A DNA stretch of 64,000 nt, from assembly GCA_963700775.1 (NCBI GenBank), contig CAVOYU010000006.1:594026-658025 (forward strand), read 5' to 3'. A model generated the notes under the pieces. That model worked only from the letters and a program-made list of their open reading frames with translations. It did not search any database and was not told where the DNA came from. Source of the stretch: Thermohalobaculum sp963700775 (GTDB lineage Bacteria > Pseudomonadota > Alphaproteobacteria > Rhodobacterales > Rhodobacteraceae). The position numbers and the translations under genes were made by a program. Positions 9,177-17,625 of this stretch are shown piece after piece (position 1 is the stretch's first letter; every line of letters starts with the position of its first letter).

Positions 9177-10676
9177 TCAGGCGACGCCTTCGTAGTCGAC
9201 CGTCGTCATCATCCCCGCCGCCATGTGGTAGAGGTGGTGGCAGTGGAACGCCCAGCGCCCGGGGTTGTCGGCGTCGAAGGCGATCGCGACCTCGGCCATC
9301 GGCGGCACCAGCACCGTGTCGCGCATGGCTCCGGCCAGCGGACGGCCGCCGATGGCGGTCACCTGGAAGTGGTGGCCGTGCAGGTGCATCGGATGGGCCA
9401 TCATCGTCGGGTTGCGGAGCGTCATCTCGACCCGCTCGCCGGTGCGGACCGCCACCCTGGCCTCCGGCGCGCCGTCCGCCGACATGCCCCAGACGTAGCC
9501 CGCCATCCCGCCGGTCAGGTCGATCGCGATCCGCCGGTCGGCGGCGCGGGGCGCGAGCGGCGCCGCGGCGCGCAGCCCGCTCTCGAAGTCCAGATCCAGG
9601 ACCGGCCCGCTCTCGCCGCCGGCCGAGGCGATGCGGGCGACCGGTGCGCCCTTCGCCCGGAGCACGATTCCCGCGCGCTCCGGCGTGCCCTCGCGGAGCG
9701 CGAGCACCGGGACCGCCGCCCCGGCGGGCACGGTCAGCCGGATATCCAGGCGCTGGGCGATCGCCGCCGGGAACCGCCGTCCGCGAACCGGCACGACGGC
9801 GTTGCCGTCGACGGCAATCAGCTCCCCCTCGGCAGCGCCGAGATCAATCGTGAAGTTGGTCGAAGCGGCGCCATTGATGATCCGGAGCCGGACGCGGCCG
9901 CCCGCCCCGAGGTCGACCACCTCGGGATCGTCGAGGGTCCGATCGTTGGCAAGATAGGCATCGTGCTCGACGTCGTTCAGGTCCATCATGCCCATCGTGG
10001 ACATCCCGCCCGGCATGTTCTGGCCGCCCATCATGTGGCCGCCCGCTGGCGGCGAGGCCATGTTGTGGCCCTGCATGGCGCCTGTTCCACCCATGCTGTG
10101 GCCGCCCATGCTGTGGCCGCCCATATTGTGGCCGCCCGCAGGCAGCTTCAGCGCCTCCAGGATTTCCGCCGCCGGCCGGAAAGAGAAATCGTGCAGCATC
10201 ACCACGACCTCCTGTTCGTCCAGCCCGGTTTCCGCCGGGTCGCGGACGATCAGCGGCGCGGCCAGCAGCGCCTGCTCCTGGAGGCCGAGATGCGAGTGCA
10301 TCCAGTGCGTCCCGGGCCGGGTCAGCGGGAAGGCATAGTCATGCACCGCGCCGGGCGCGAGCGGGTCCTGTGACACGCCGGGAACGCCGTCCTGCCGCCA
10401 GGGCGGGGTCAGCCCGTGCCAGTGCACCAGCGTCGGCTCGGCGAGTCCGTTCTCCAGCATGACGGCGAAGTCAGAGCCGGCATCGGCCGTCAGCCCGTGG
10501 CCGCCATCCGGCCGGGTGATGCCGAACACGGTCGCGGCGCGCCCGGAGATGTCGATCTGTCGTGTCGTCACGGCAAGGCGCGCCATGTGCGTTCCGGCCG
10601 CCGAGGGGAGGAACCCAGCGGCCAGCACGGCCGCCGATGTCGTCGCGAGGAACTGCCGGCGCGAGAATGTGATCAT
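9177..10676 (-). CDS. Tat-exported multicopper oxidase with Met/His-rich insert
   Basis: 499 residues from ATG at 10676. N-terminal SRRQFLATTSAAVLAAGFLPSA is a twin-arginine signal. Copper ligands are in the classic order: HWHGL (85-88), HWMHSH (124-129), HPMHLHGHHF (from 428) and HCHHLYHMAAGMM (from 478). The last block holds the type 1 Cys and an axial Met. Residues 181-231 form a Gly/His/Met-rich low-complexity insert with repeated GGHSM and GGHNM units, resembling the copper-sensing loops of CueO and CopA. It most likely oxidises cuprous ions or phenolics in the periplasm and supports copper tolerance. No copper regulator or exporter is adjacent. An open frame extends upstream to 10901 but lacks similarity. 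Confidence 0.9.
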   Translation of the reverse strand: MITFSRRQFLATTSAAVLAAGFLPSAAGTHMARLAVTTRQIDISGRAATVFGITRPDGGHGLTADAGSDFAVMLENGLAEPTLVHWHGLTPPWRQDGVPGVSQDPLAPGAVHDYAFPLTRPGTHWMHSHLGLQEQALLAAPLIVRDPAETGLDEQEVVVMLHDFSFRPAAEILEALKLPAGGHNMGGHSMGGHSMGGTGAMQGHNMASPPAGGHMMGGQNMPGGMSTMGMMDLNDVEHDAYLANDRTLDDPEVVDLGAGGRVRLRIINGAASTNFTIDLGAAEGELIAVDGNAVVPVRGRRFPAAIAQRLDIRLTVPAGAAVPVLALREGTPERAGIVLRAKGAPVARIASAGGESGPVLDLDFESGLRAAAPLAPRAADRRIAIDLTGGMAGYVWGMSADGAPEARVAVRTGERVEMTLRNPTMMAHPMHLHGHHFQVTAIGGRPLAGAMRDTVLVPPMAEVAIAFDADNPGRWAFHCHHLYHMAAGMMTTVDYEGVA

Positions 10677-10935
10677 CCGGATTCTCCCTGGAAGATGCCG
10701 CTCCGGCAATCCGAACATGCCGCCGGGCAACCGACGACATATGGCTGCTCCGGCCGCCCGACAAGGCTTGCGCGCATATGCCCGGGTCATGGGCACGGCC
10801 GCCGTCCGCTCCGACGACTCAAATACACGAGCCCGCTCGAAGCCGCCTCCGATCTGACACCGTTCACCACCTAGGGTGCGCGCTCGCACGCACCGTTCCA
10901 CGAATCGAACCGACCGGTGCGTGCAGGAGTGCCCC

Positions 10936-12096
10936 CTACCGCTCCAGCTTCGCCACCAGCTTGCCGATCATCTCCAGGCACAACCCCAGCTGCTCGACCG
11001 CCACGAACTCGTCCGCCTTGTGCGCCTGGGCGATCGAGCCCGGACCGCAGATCACCGTCGAGATGCCGCGCTTCTGGAACAGCCCCGCCTCGGTCCCGAA
11101 CGACACCACGTCGCGCACATTGCCTCCGGTCAGCTCGGCCACCAGGGCACAGGCCTCGGAATGCGGCATCGGCTCGAATCCCACCACCTCGCCGATCACC
11201 TCGGTCTCGATCGAGGCCTCCGGATGGACCGCGCGCATCGCCGGCAGCAGGGTGCCCTCCACATACTCGGCGATCTCGCGCTTCAGGAACACCGTGTCGG
11301 CCTCGACCACCGGCCGGAACTCCCAGTTCACCTCGCAGTTGTCGGCGATCACGTTATGGGCGATGCCGCCCCAGAACCGCCCCACCTGCAAGGTCGACCA
11401 GGGCGGGTCGAAGCGCGAGCCCTCCGGCGCCCGCCCCTTCAGGTCCTCGCGCAGCTCCATCAGCCGGGAGACGTAGCGCACAGCGTATTCCACCGCGCTG
11501 ACCCCGAGGTCGGGCTGCGAGCCGTGACCGGCCAGCCCGCCGAACCTGGTGGTGTATTCGTTGCAGCCCTTGTGGCCCTCGATGATCCGCATGCTCGTGG
11601 GCTCGCCGATGATGCAGATGCCGGGCCGCCGCCCGCTTTCCGCCAGCGCATCGAGCAGCACCGGGGCACCGAGGCAGCCGGTCTCCTCGTCATAGGTGAG
11701 GGCGAAATGCACTGGGCGCTTCAGGTCGGCTTCCGCCATCCGCGGTGCCAGCGCCATGGCGCAGGCGATGAACCCCTTCATGTCGCACGAGCCGCGGCCG
11801 TAGATCAGCCCCCCCGCCTCGACCGCCTCGAACGGATCGGTCGACCAGTCCTGCCCGATGACCGGCACCACGTCGGTGTGGCCCGAGAGCACGATGCCGC
11901 CGTCGACCTCCGGCCCGATGGTGGCGAACAGGTTGGCCTTGCGGCCGGCCGGGTCCGTGGTCATCTCGGTCCGCGCGCCCAGCGCGTCGAGCTTCGCCGC
12001 GCAGTAGGCGATCAGCTCGAGGTTCGAATCCGACGAGACGGTCGGGAAGGCGATCAGCTCGCCGAGGATCGCCCGGGCGTCGTCGAGCGCGCTCAC
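10936..12096 (-). CDS. M20 metallopeptidase, ArgE/acetylornithine-deacetylase-like; possible N-acetyl-diaminobutyrate deacetylase
   Basis: 386 residues of the ArgE/DapE/M20 family. Metal and catalytic motifs: GGIVLSGHTDVVPV (His and Asp), GRGSCDMKGFIA (bridging Asp), TYDEETGCLG (general-base Glu pair), IIGEPTSMRIIEGHKG and a C-terminal GPGSIAQAHKADEFV with the final His. It starts with GTG at 12096, overlapping the stop of the upstream M24 gene by four bases, so the pair is translationally coupled. Annotated by family this is acetylornithine deacetylase. Coupling to an ectoine-hydrolase-type gene suggests it may instead deacetylate N-acetyl-2,4-diaminobutyrate, a job done in characterised ectoine degraders by the unrelated DoeB. 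That second role is inference. Confidence 0.85.
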   Translation of the reverse strand: MSALDDARAILGELIAFPTVSSDSNLELIAYCAAKLDALGARTEMTTDPAGRKANLFATIGPEVDGGIVLSGHTDVVPVIGQDWSTDPFEAVEAGGLIYGRGSCDMKGFIACAMALAPRMAEADLKRPVHFALTYDEETGCLGAPVLLDALAESGRRPGICIIGEPTSMRIIEGHKGCNEYTTRFGGLAGHGSQPDLGVSAVEYAVRYVSRLMELREDLKGRAPEGSRFDPPWSTLQVGRFWGGIAHNVIADNCEVNWEFRPVVEADTVFLKREIAEYVEGTLLPAMRAVHPEASIETEVIGEVVGFEPMPHSEACALVAELTGGNVRDVVSFGTEAGLFQKRGISTVICGPGSIAQAHKADEFVAVEQLGLCLEMIGKLVAKLER

Positions 12097-13289
12097 GGCT
12101 TCACGAACAGCTTGCGCGGATAGTCCGCAAGGCACTCCGCCGGCCCGCCCTCGACCACCAGCAGCGGCTCGGTGATCTCGAGACCCCAGTCCTCCATCCA
12201 CAGCGCCGGCATGAAGTGGAAGGTCATGCCGGGCACCAGCACCGTCTCGTCGACCGGCCGGATCGAGAAGGTGCGCTCGCCCCAGTCCGGCGGGTAGCTG
12301 ATCCCGATCGGGTAGCCGCAGCGCCCCTCGCGCTTGATGCCGCGCTTCTGCAAGACCGCGTAGAAGGCCCGCGCCACGTCGCCCGCCGTGTTGCCGGGCC
12401 GCGCCGCGGCGATGCCGTCGGCGATGCCCTCCAGCACCGCCTCCTCGGCCGCCAGCATGTCCTTGGGCGGATGGCCCAGGAACACCGTCCGGCAGAGCGG
12501 CGCGTGGTAGCGCCGGTAGACCCCGGCGATCTCGAAGAAGGTGCCGAAACCCTTCCGGAACGGGCTGTCGTTCCAGGTCAGGTGCGCGGCGGTGGCGTCC
12601 TTGCCGGTCGGCATCAGCGGTGCGATCGAGGCATAGTCGCCGCCGAAGCTGACCCCCTCGAACTCGGCGCCCCAGATGCCGGTGTGGTAGATCTCGGCCG
12701 CCAGCTCGTTCTTGCGTTTGCCCGGCGCCATCACCTCGAGGATGCGGGCGTGCATCCGCTCGACGATCCGGGCGGCCCGGCGCATGTAGAGGATCTCGGT
12801 CGGCGACTTCACCGCCCGGCACCAGTTGACCAGCGCCGTGGCGTCGCGGATCTCGCTGTCCGCCGCGGCCTTGGTCAGAACCGCATGCGCCCTGGCCGAG
12901 TAGTAGTAGTTCTCCATCTCGACGCCGAGGGTCTTGCCGCCCCAGCCGCGCTCGCGGATGATCTGCGCCAGGTGGTCCATCGGGTGGTAGACCGTCGACA
13001 TGACGAAGTGGTCCGGATAGCCGATGATGTCGGCCGGCGCCATGTAGCAGGTGCGAAGCCCCCCGTTGGCGTCCATCCCCCGGCCCCAGAAGATCGGGTC
13101 GCCCGAGGGCCCGACGATCACGCCCTGGTGGACGTAGAAGCTCCAGCCGTCATAGCCGGTCAGCCAGCCCATGTTGGCCGGGTCGCAGGTGAACAGCACC
13201 TCGATCCCGGCCTTGTCCATGGCGCGGCGCACCTTGGCCAGGCGCTCGGCATATTCGGCGCGGGTGAAGGGAAGCTCGACGTCGGGCAT
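12093..13289 (-). CDS. doeA: Ectoine hydrolase-type M24 (creatinase-fold) protein
   Basis: 398 residues, the length of Halomonas DoeA. Start MPDVELPFTRAEYAERLAK. Characteristic family stretches are WLTGYDGWSFYVHQGV, MENYYYSARAHAVL, VNWCRAVKSPTEI, YRRYHAPLCRTVFLGHPP, GRCGYPIGISYPPDWGER, and the end MEDWGLEITEPLLVVEGG ... DYPRKLFVKP. DoeA opens the ectoine ring to N-acetyl-2,4-diaminobutyrate in the cytoplasm. The assignment rests on recalled family similarity. It forms a two-gene operon with the M20 deacetylase (GTGA overlap). No doeC, doeD or AsnC-type doeX regulator and no ectoine transporter lies beside it, so the pathway is incomplete in this window. Another creatinase-fold substrate is possible. 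Confidence 0.75.
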   Translation of the reverse strand: MPDVELPFTRAEYAERLAKVRRAMDKAGIEVLFTCDPANMGWLTGYDGWSFYVHQGVIVGPSGDPIFWGRGMDANGGLRTCYMAPADIIGYPDHFVMSTVYHPMDHLAQIIRERGWGGKTLGVEMENYYYSARAHAVLTKAAADSEIRDATALVNWCRAVKSPTEILYMRRAARIVERMHARILEVMAPGKRKNELAAEIYHTGIWGAEFEGVSFGGDYASIAPLMPTGKDATAAHLTWNDSPFRKGFGTFFEIAGVYRRYHAPLCRTVFLGHPPKDMLAAEEAVLEGIADGIAAARPGNTAGDVARAFYAVLQKRGIKREGRCGYPIGISYPPDWGERTFSIRPVDETVLVPGMTFHFMPALWMEDWGLEITEPLLVVEGGPAECLADYPRKLFVKP

Positions 13290-13513
13290 GGGCAGGGTCT
13301 CCGCAGGGTCTCCGGTGTCCGGCGGCGCGGGCGAGTCGCGCGGCGAGTGACTGCCGCACTCAATGCCGCGAGGCGCGCGCGATCAAGCTGTTTCTTCCGG
13401 CGGCTGTGGGCAGGAATGCGCCGCCGGGCGCCCGCGATCAGCTCCGGATGCCGCTTGACCCGGCGCGGGGCGCCTGCTTCGACTGGGGTCCCGCAGCCGC
13501 ACCGGAGCCCGCC

Positions 13514-14671
13514 ATGGAGTTCGCCGCCTTCCCCGAAGCCGAGCACCGGGCGCGCCTTGGCGCGATCCGCGCGCTGCTCCGCGAGCACGGCATCGGCCAC
13601 TGCATCAGCGTGGCGCCGGAGTCGCTCTACTATTATGGCGGCTACAATTCCTGGGTCAGCGTCAACACCCCGCAGGCGCTGGTCTTCTCGGCCGAGGACG
13701 GCGAGCCCGCGATCGTGCTGCGCGACACCGATGTCGAGCTCGCCCGCGAGACCTCCTGGGTCACCGACCTGCGCCGCTACCGGCTGATGGCCGACGACGT
13801 CCCCGCCCTCGTCGCCGCCGTCGCCCGCGAGAAGGGGCTGAGGGACGGCAAGGTGGCGATCGAGACCGGCTCCTACGCCTTCCCCCACGCGCTCGGCGCC
13901 GCGCTGGCCCGCGCGCTGGAGCCGGCACGGATCGTCGATGCGACCACGCTCATGGGCCTGCCCCGCCTGATCAAGTCACCGGCCGAGATGGCGTATCTCC
14001 GCCGCGCCGCGACCATGGCGCAGGCGGGGCTCGACGCCGCCCGCGGGACCCTGGCGCCGGGCATCACCGAGACCGCCCTCGCCACCGAGATCGAGCTCGC
14101 GCTGAGGCGCGCCGGCAGCGACTACTGGTCGATCCCGACCGAGCTCGCCTCCGGCACCCGCTCCGCCGCCGGGCACGGCACGCCGCGCGACCGGGTGATC
14201 CGTCCGGGAGAGCTGGTCCATGCCGAGTTCGCCGGGGTCGCGGCGCGCTACCACGCGGTGGCGGCGCACACCATGGCGGCGGGCGAGCCCCCGGCCCGGA
14301 GCCGCGAGGTCTACGACGCCGCCCGCGCCTCGCTCGCCGCCGGCATCGCCGCGATCCGCCCCGGCGCCGCCGTGGCCGAGGTCGAGGAGGCCTCACTGGA
14401 GCCGCTCCGCCGGGCCGGGCTTGCCGGGGCCGCGCCGATGCGCTTCGGCTACGGCATCGGCGTCGCCTACCCGCCGATCTGGCTCGAGCCGCTGCAGATC
14501 AGCCGCGGCTCGGACCAGGTGCTCGCGCCCGGCATGGTCTTCGTGCTGCACGCCTATCTCCAGCTCGAGGACGAGCGGCTGGGCGTCCTCCAGGGCGGCA
14601 CCTGGGCGCTGACCGCCGGTGGCCTCGAGATGCTGGTCGGCGGCGGCGACGTGGCGCTGGACGTGCGCTGA
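13514..14671 (+). CDS. M24 family peptidase/creatinase-fold protein
   Basis: 385 residues from ATG at 13514 (MEFAAFPEAEHRARL). The N-terminal creatinase domain (YYYGGYNSWVSVNTPQALV) is followed by a pita-bread domain: LPRLIKSPAEMAYLRRAA, then IPTELASGTRSAAGHGTP, PGELVHAEFAGVAARYHA, FGYGIGVAYPPIWLEP, PGMVFVLHAYLQ. The usual five metal ligands of Xaa-Pro peptidases are not all evident, as in other creatinase/ectoine-hydrolase-type relatives. It diverges from doeA with 224 bases between starts, so the two M24 genes may share a promoter region and a pathway. The substrate is unknown. Confidence 0.75.
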   Translation: MEFAAFPEAEHRARLGAIRALLREHGIGHCISVAPESLYYYGGYNSWVSVNTPQALVFSAEDGEPAIVLRDTDVELARETSWVTDLRRYRLMADDVPALVAAVAREKGLRDGKVAIETGSYAFPHALGAALARALEPARIVDATTLMGLPRLIKSPAEMAYLRRAATMAQAGLDAARGTLAPGITETALATEIELALRRAGSDYWSIPTELASGTRSAAGHGTPRDRVIRPGELVHAEFAGVAARYHAVAAHTMAAGEPPARSREVYDAARASLAAGIAAIRPGAAVAEVEEASLEPLRRAGLAGAAPMRFGYGIGVAYPPIWLEPLQISRGSDQVLAPGMVFVLHAYLQLEDERLGVLQGGTWALTAGGLEMLVGGGDVALDVR

Positions 14672-14740
14672 GCGCGGCCTCCCGGTCGCCGCCCAGAGCG
14701 CTATCCGTTCCGTGTGAATCGCAATGATTTGGCAACCGTC

Positions 14741-14798
14741 ATTCCCGCGAAAGCGGGAATCTCCGGCCGACTTCAACAGATCCCCGCTTTCGCGGGGA
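14741..14798. repeat. Pair of REP-like palindromes between convergent genes
   Basis: Two palindromes lie between the ends of the M24 gene (14671) and the cupin gene (14841): an 8-bp stem ATTCCCGC/GCGGGAAT with a GAAA loop at 14741-14760, and a 7-bp stem TCCCCGC/GCGGGGA with a TTTC loop at 14781-14798. The two share the core CCCGC...GCGGG in opposite loop orientation. This resembles the dispersed 'CCCGCGAAAGCGGG' intergenic repeats seen across Proteobacteria. They probably act as 3' end stabilisers or terminators. Confidence 0.7.
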
Positions 14799-14840
14799 TG
14801 CCGCCGGATGAACGGGCGATCCGGTCTGATCGGACGACGC

Positions 14841-15374
14841 CTAGTCCCGGAATTGCGCCCTGACCCGCTCGATGTCCAGCGGCCGCTCGGTCAGGTGCTC
14901 CGGGTCCCATTCGCTGCGGTGCGCCTCGAAGAAGTCGCCGCCATAGACGTGCAGCGCGCCGGTCAACTTCGGGATCGGGTTGGTCACCGAGTGGATGATG
15001 TCGCGCCCCAGCGGCGCGTATTCCCCGGTCGCCAGCGCCTTCGCCCCCGCCGCCTCGATCCGGCCCTCGGGGTCGTCCTTGATCCGGCGCCAGAAGATGT
15101 TGTCCTCGCGCCCGCCATAGATGCCGATCACCGCCCACATGTCGTGATTGTGCGGCATCACCGTCATGCCGGGCTTCCAGACCACGTTGAGCACCGTCAG
15201 CTTCGGCGAGCGGTAGAGCACGTGCAGCCCCGCCTCGGTCGGCTCGCCCAGCTCGGCGATCACGCCCGCCGGGTCCCGGAGCGCGGCGTCCATCTGCTCG
15301 GCCACCGCCATGTGGGTCGGGTCCCGCTGGACCGCCGCGCGGCAGTCGGCGACGAAATTCTCGGCGCTGAACAT
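14841..15374 (-). CDS. Cupin, cysteine-dioxygenase-like metal-binding protein
   Basis: 177 residues. The centre has a cupin metal motif, WKPGMTVMPHNHDMWAVIG followed by IYGGRED and IIHSVTNPIPKLTGALHVYGGDFF. The HNH ... H set fits a single mononuclear iron or other metal site, as in cysteine-dioxygenase-fold proteins annotated 'predicted metal-dependent enzyme of the double-stranded beta-helix superfamily'. Start MFSAENFVADCR has GAGGAGTTGCC upstream. It has no signal peptide, lies upstream of nothing co-directional, and its substrate is unknown. Confidence 0.7.
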   Translation of the reverse strand: MFSAENFVADCRAAVQRDPTHMAVAEQMDAALRDPAGVIAELGEPTEAGLHVLYRSPKLTVLNVVWKPGMTVMPHNHDMWAVIGIYGGREDNIFWRRIKDDPEGRIEAAGAKALATGEYAPLGRDIIHSVTNPIPKLTGALHVYGGDFFEAHRSEWDPEHLTERPLDIERVRAQFRD

Positions 15375-15461
15375 GGCAACTCCTCCAAATCGGCTCCCGG
15401 CGGCCTCCGCCGGACAATGGCCCGATGCTAGGAAACGAGGGCCCGGCGCACAACCCCGGCC

Positions 15462-16169
15462 TCACATCGGCGGCAGCGTGCGCGCCACCATCCGGTGGGT
15501 CGCGCCCGGATGGATCAGCCGCGCCCGGGTGATCGTCCGCCCGTCGATCCAGGTCCGCCGCTCGGCCACGAACACCGCCTCGCCGGGCGCAATCCCCAGC
15601 AGCTCCGCCTCGGCCGCGCCGGCGTTCGCCGCCGAGAACACATGTTCGACCCGGCTGAGCGGCATCGCCCGGATCAGCCACTCGCTGGGGCCGCCGGCCG
15701 CGAAATCGGCGTCCCGCGCCGCCGGTACGGTGCCGAGGTTGATCCAGCGGTCCTCCGCCTGGTGGACGCGCGTTCCCGCCCAGTGGCGGCAGGCGAGGTG
15801 CAGCGCCTTCTCGCCGGGGCCGATGCCGAGCGCCGTGCGCACCTCGCGCGGCGGCGCCGCGACCCGCCGGCCGGTCAGCTCGTAGCGGTACTCCGCGCCG
15901 GTCGCCTCGATCTCGGCCCGGATCGAGGGGATCTCCATCTCGGCGTCGCGCGGGCCCGGGTCCAGCACCCTTGTGCCGGCCTTGCGGCGGCGCTCCACCA
16001 CCCCGGCCTCCGCCAGCTCGCGCAGCGCCCGGTTGACGGTGACGCGGGCGCAGCCGAATTCGCCGGCGAGCCGCTCCTCGCCGGGCACCGTGTCGCCGGG
16101 CGCCAGCGCGCCGCCGCGGATCCGCTCGAGGATCGCCGCCTTGACGTCGAGATAGGAGGTCCGCCTCAC
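15462..16169 (-). CDS. hutC: HutC, GntR-family repressor of histidine utilisation
   Basis: 235 residues. An N-terminal winged helix (about 5-70: SYLDVKAAILERIRGGAL ... GEFGCARVTVNRALRELA) is followed by a UTRA effector domain containing RWINLGTV and HVFSAANAGAAEAELLGI, typical of HutC, which binds urocanate. It begins with GTG at 16169, overlapping the hutF stop by four bases. It presumably represses hutFC and the divergent hutIHU by binding the palindrome at 17565-17574, and is released by urocanate. Confidence 0.92.
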   Translation of the reverse strand: MRRTSYLDVKAAILERIRGGALAPGDTVPGEERLAGEFGCARVTVNRALRELAEAGVVERRRKAGTRVLDPGPRDAEMEIPSIRAEIEATGAEYRYELTGRRVAAPPREVRTALGIGPGEKALHLACRHWAGTRVHQAEDRWINLGTVPAARDADFAAGGPSEWLIRAMPLSRVEHVFSAANAGAAEAELLGIAPGEAVFVAERRTWIDGRTITRARLIHPGATHRMVARTLPPM

Positions 16170-17536
16170 GCCGCGCCCCGCAGCCGGGCGATGACGCCCC
16201 GGTAGCGCGCCTCCACCGCTTCGCGGGCGTAATGCCGCCCGCCCGTCACCAGCCGGCGCCCCGCCGACCAGACATCCGCCACCGCCCGGTCGTCGCCGGC
16301 GAAGATCCAGCCGTCGAGCGCCATGTCGCCGTCGAGACCCGCCAGCGCCAGCGCCTCGCCGTCGAGCGTCATCAGGTCGGCCAGCTTGCCCGCCGCGATG
16401 GCCCCGGCGTCGCGCCCGCAGGCCCGCGCGCCCCCGGCCAGCGCCCCCTCCAGCAGCGTCCGCCCGGTCGATCCCGATCCCGCCAGCACGGCGCGCCTCC
16501 GCAGCCCGAGGCGCTGAGAGTATTCGAGCGTCCTGAGCTCCTCGCTCAGCGAGATCCGCACATTCGAATCCGACCCCACCCCGTAATGCCCGCCCGCCTC
16601 GCGGAACCGCTCGCCGTCGAAGATGCCGTCGCCGAGATTCGACTCGGTGATCGGGCAGAGGCCGGCCACGGCGCCGGACCGGGCCAGCCCCTCGGTCTCC
16701 GCGGGCTCCATCTGCGTGGCGTGAACCAGGCACCAGCGGGCATCGACGCCGAGGTCCAGCAGCAGCGCCACCGGGCGCCTGCCATAGGCGCCCTCGACCT
16801 CGGTCACCTCGGCCACCTGCTCGGCGACGTGGATGTGCACCGGGTCCCGGGGGCGCATCAGCGCCGCCGCGCGCACGAGGTCCGGCGGCACCGCGCGCAG
16901 GGAATGCGGCGCGACCCCCACCCGCGTGTCGCCCGGCAACCCGCCCGCCGCCGCCACTGCGCCCTCGACGATGCGCCCGAACCGGTCCATGTCGCAGGCG
17001 AAGCGCAGCTGCCCGCCCGCCAGCGCCCGCCGGTCGCAGCCGCCATGGACGTAGAGCACCGGCAGCAGCGTGAGCCCCAGCCCGGTCTGGCCGGCCGCCG
17101 CGGCAATGCGTGCGCTCAGCTCGGCCGGGTCGTCGTAGGGCGCGCCGCCGGGCTGGTTGTGCAGGTAGTGGAACTCGCCCACCGCGGCATAGCCCGCCTC
17201 GGCCATCTCCACCTGCACCAGCGCCGCGACAGCCTCGACATCCTCCGGGCTCAGATGCTCGAGAAACCGGTAGGTCAGCGTCCGCCAGGTCCAGAAACTG
17301 TCCTTGCCGCCCGGCCCGCGCGCTTCCGTCATCCCGGCCATCGCGCGCTGATAGGCGTGGCTGTGCAGGTTCGCGGGCGCCGGCAGCAGGATACGACCGC
17401 CCAGGGACTCGTCGCCGGGCCGCGCGCCGACGCCGGTCTCGACGGCGGCGATCCGCCCGTCGGGGCCAAGGCTCACCCGCACGTCCCGCGCCCAGCCTTC
17501 CGGCAGCAGCGCCCGCCCGGCATGAAGTGTCGTCAT
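16166..17536 (-). CDS. hutF: Formimidoylglutamate deiminase HutF
   Basis: 456-residue amidohydrolase-superfamily enzyme converting N-formimino-L-glutamate to N-formyl-L-glutamate plus ammonia. Motifs in order: LPAPANLHSHAYQRAMAG (metal HxH), GEFHYLHNQPGG, VGVAPHSLRAVPPDL, VHIHVAEQVAEVTE, LVHATQMEP, and GLCPITESNLGDGIF, then GVGSDSNVRISLSEELRTL with the metal Asp. Its presence means this organism uses the HutF/HutG five-step pathway. No hutG is in the window. Co-transcribed with hutC and divergent from hutI. Confidence 0.93.
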   Translation of the reverse strand: MTTLHAGRALLPEGWARDVRVSLGPDGRIAAVETGVGARPGDESLGGRILLPAPANLHSHAYQRAMAGMTEARGPGGKDSFWTWRTLTYRFLEHLSPEDVEAVAALVQVEMAEAGYAAVGEFHYLHNQPGGAPYDDPAELSARIAAAAGQTGLGLTLLPVLYVHGGCDRRALAGGQLRFACDMDRFGRIVEGAVAAAGGLPGDTRVGVAPHSLRAVPPDLVRAAALMRPRDPVHIHVAEQVAEVTEVEGAYGRRPVALLLDLGVDARWCLVHATQMEPAETEGLARSGAVAGLCPITESNLGDGIFDGERFREAGGHYGVGSDSNVRISLSEELRTLEYSQRLGLRRRAVLAGSGSTGRTLLEGALAGGARACGRDAGAIAAGKLADLMTLDGEALALAGLDGDMALDGWIFAGDDRAVADVWSAGRRLVTGGRHYAREAVEARYRGVIARLRGAA

Positions 17537-17564
17537 CTGAGGTCCACTTTCCTGATTGACGGAT

Positions 17565-17574
17565 TATGTACATA
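17565..17574. promoter_or_regulatory. Candidate HutC operator in the hutF/hutI divergent promoter
   Basis: TATGTACATA is a perfect 10-bp palindrome extending into TACATA, in the 89-base gap between the start codons of hutF (17536) and hutI (17626). Known HutC sites in Proteobacteria are short T/A-rich palindromes centred on TGTA...TACA, and this is the only such sequence in the gap. It is well placed to control both transcripts. Binding itself is inferred. Confidence 0.6.
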
Positions 17575-17625
17575 CATATTACCCATGTCGAAACGGCACG
17601 CAATGCCGAATCGGAGGGGAGGCGC

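Noticed and set aside
10056..10150. CRISPR-like repeats
   Set aside because: The repeats are in-frame GGHSM/GGHNM codons of the oxidase insert, not spaced repeats.
9225..10373. 382-codon plus-strand frame
   Set aside because: Antisense to the multicopper oxidase, which has all copper motifs.
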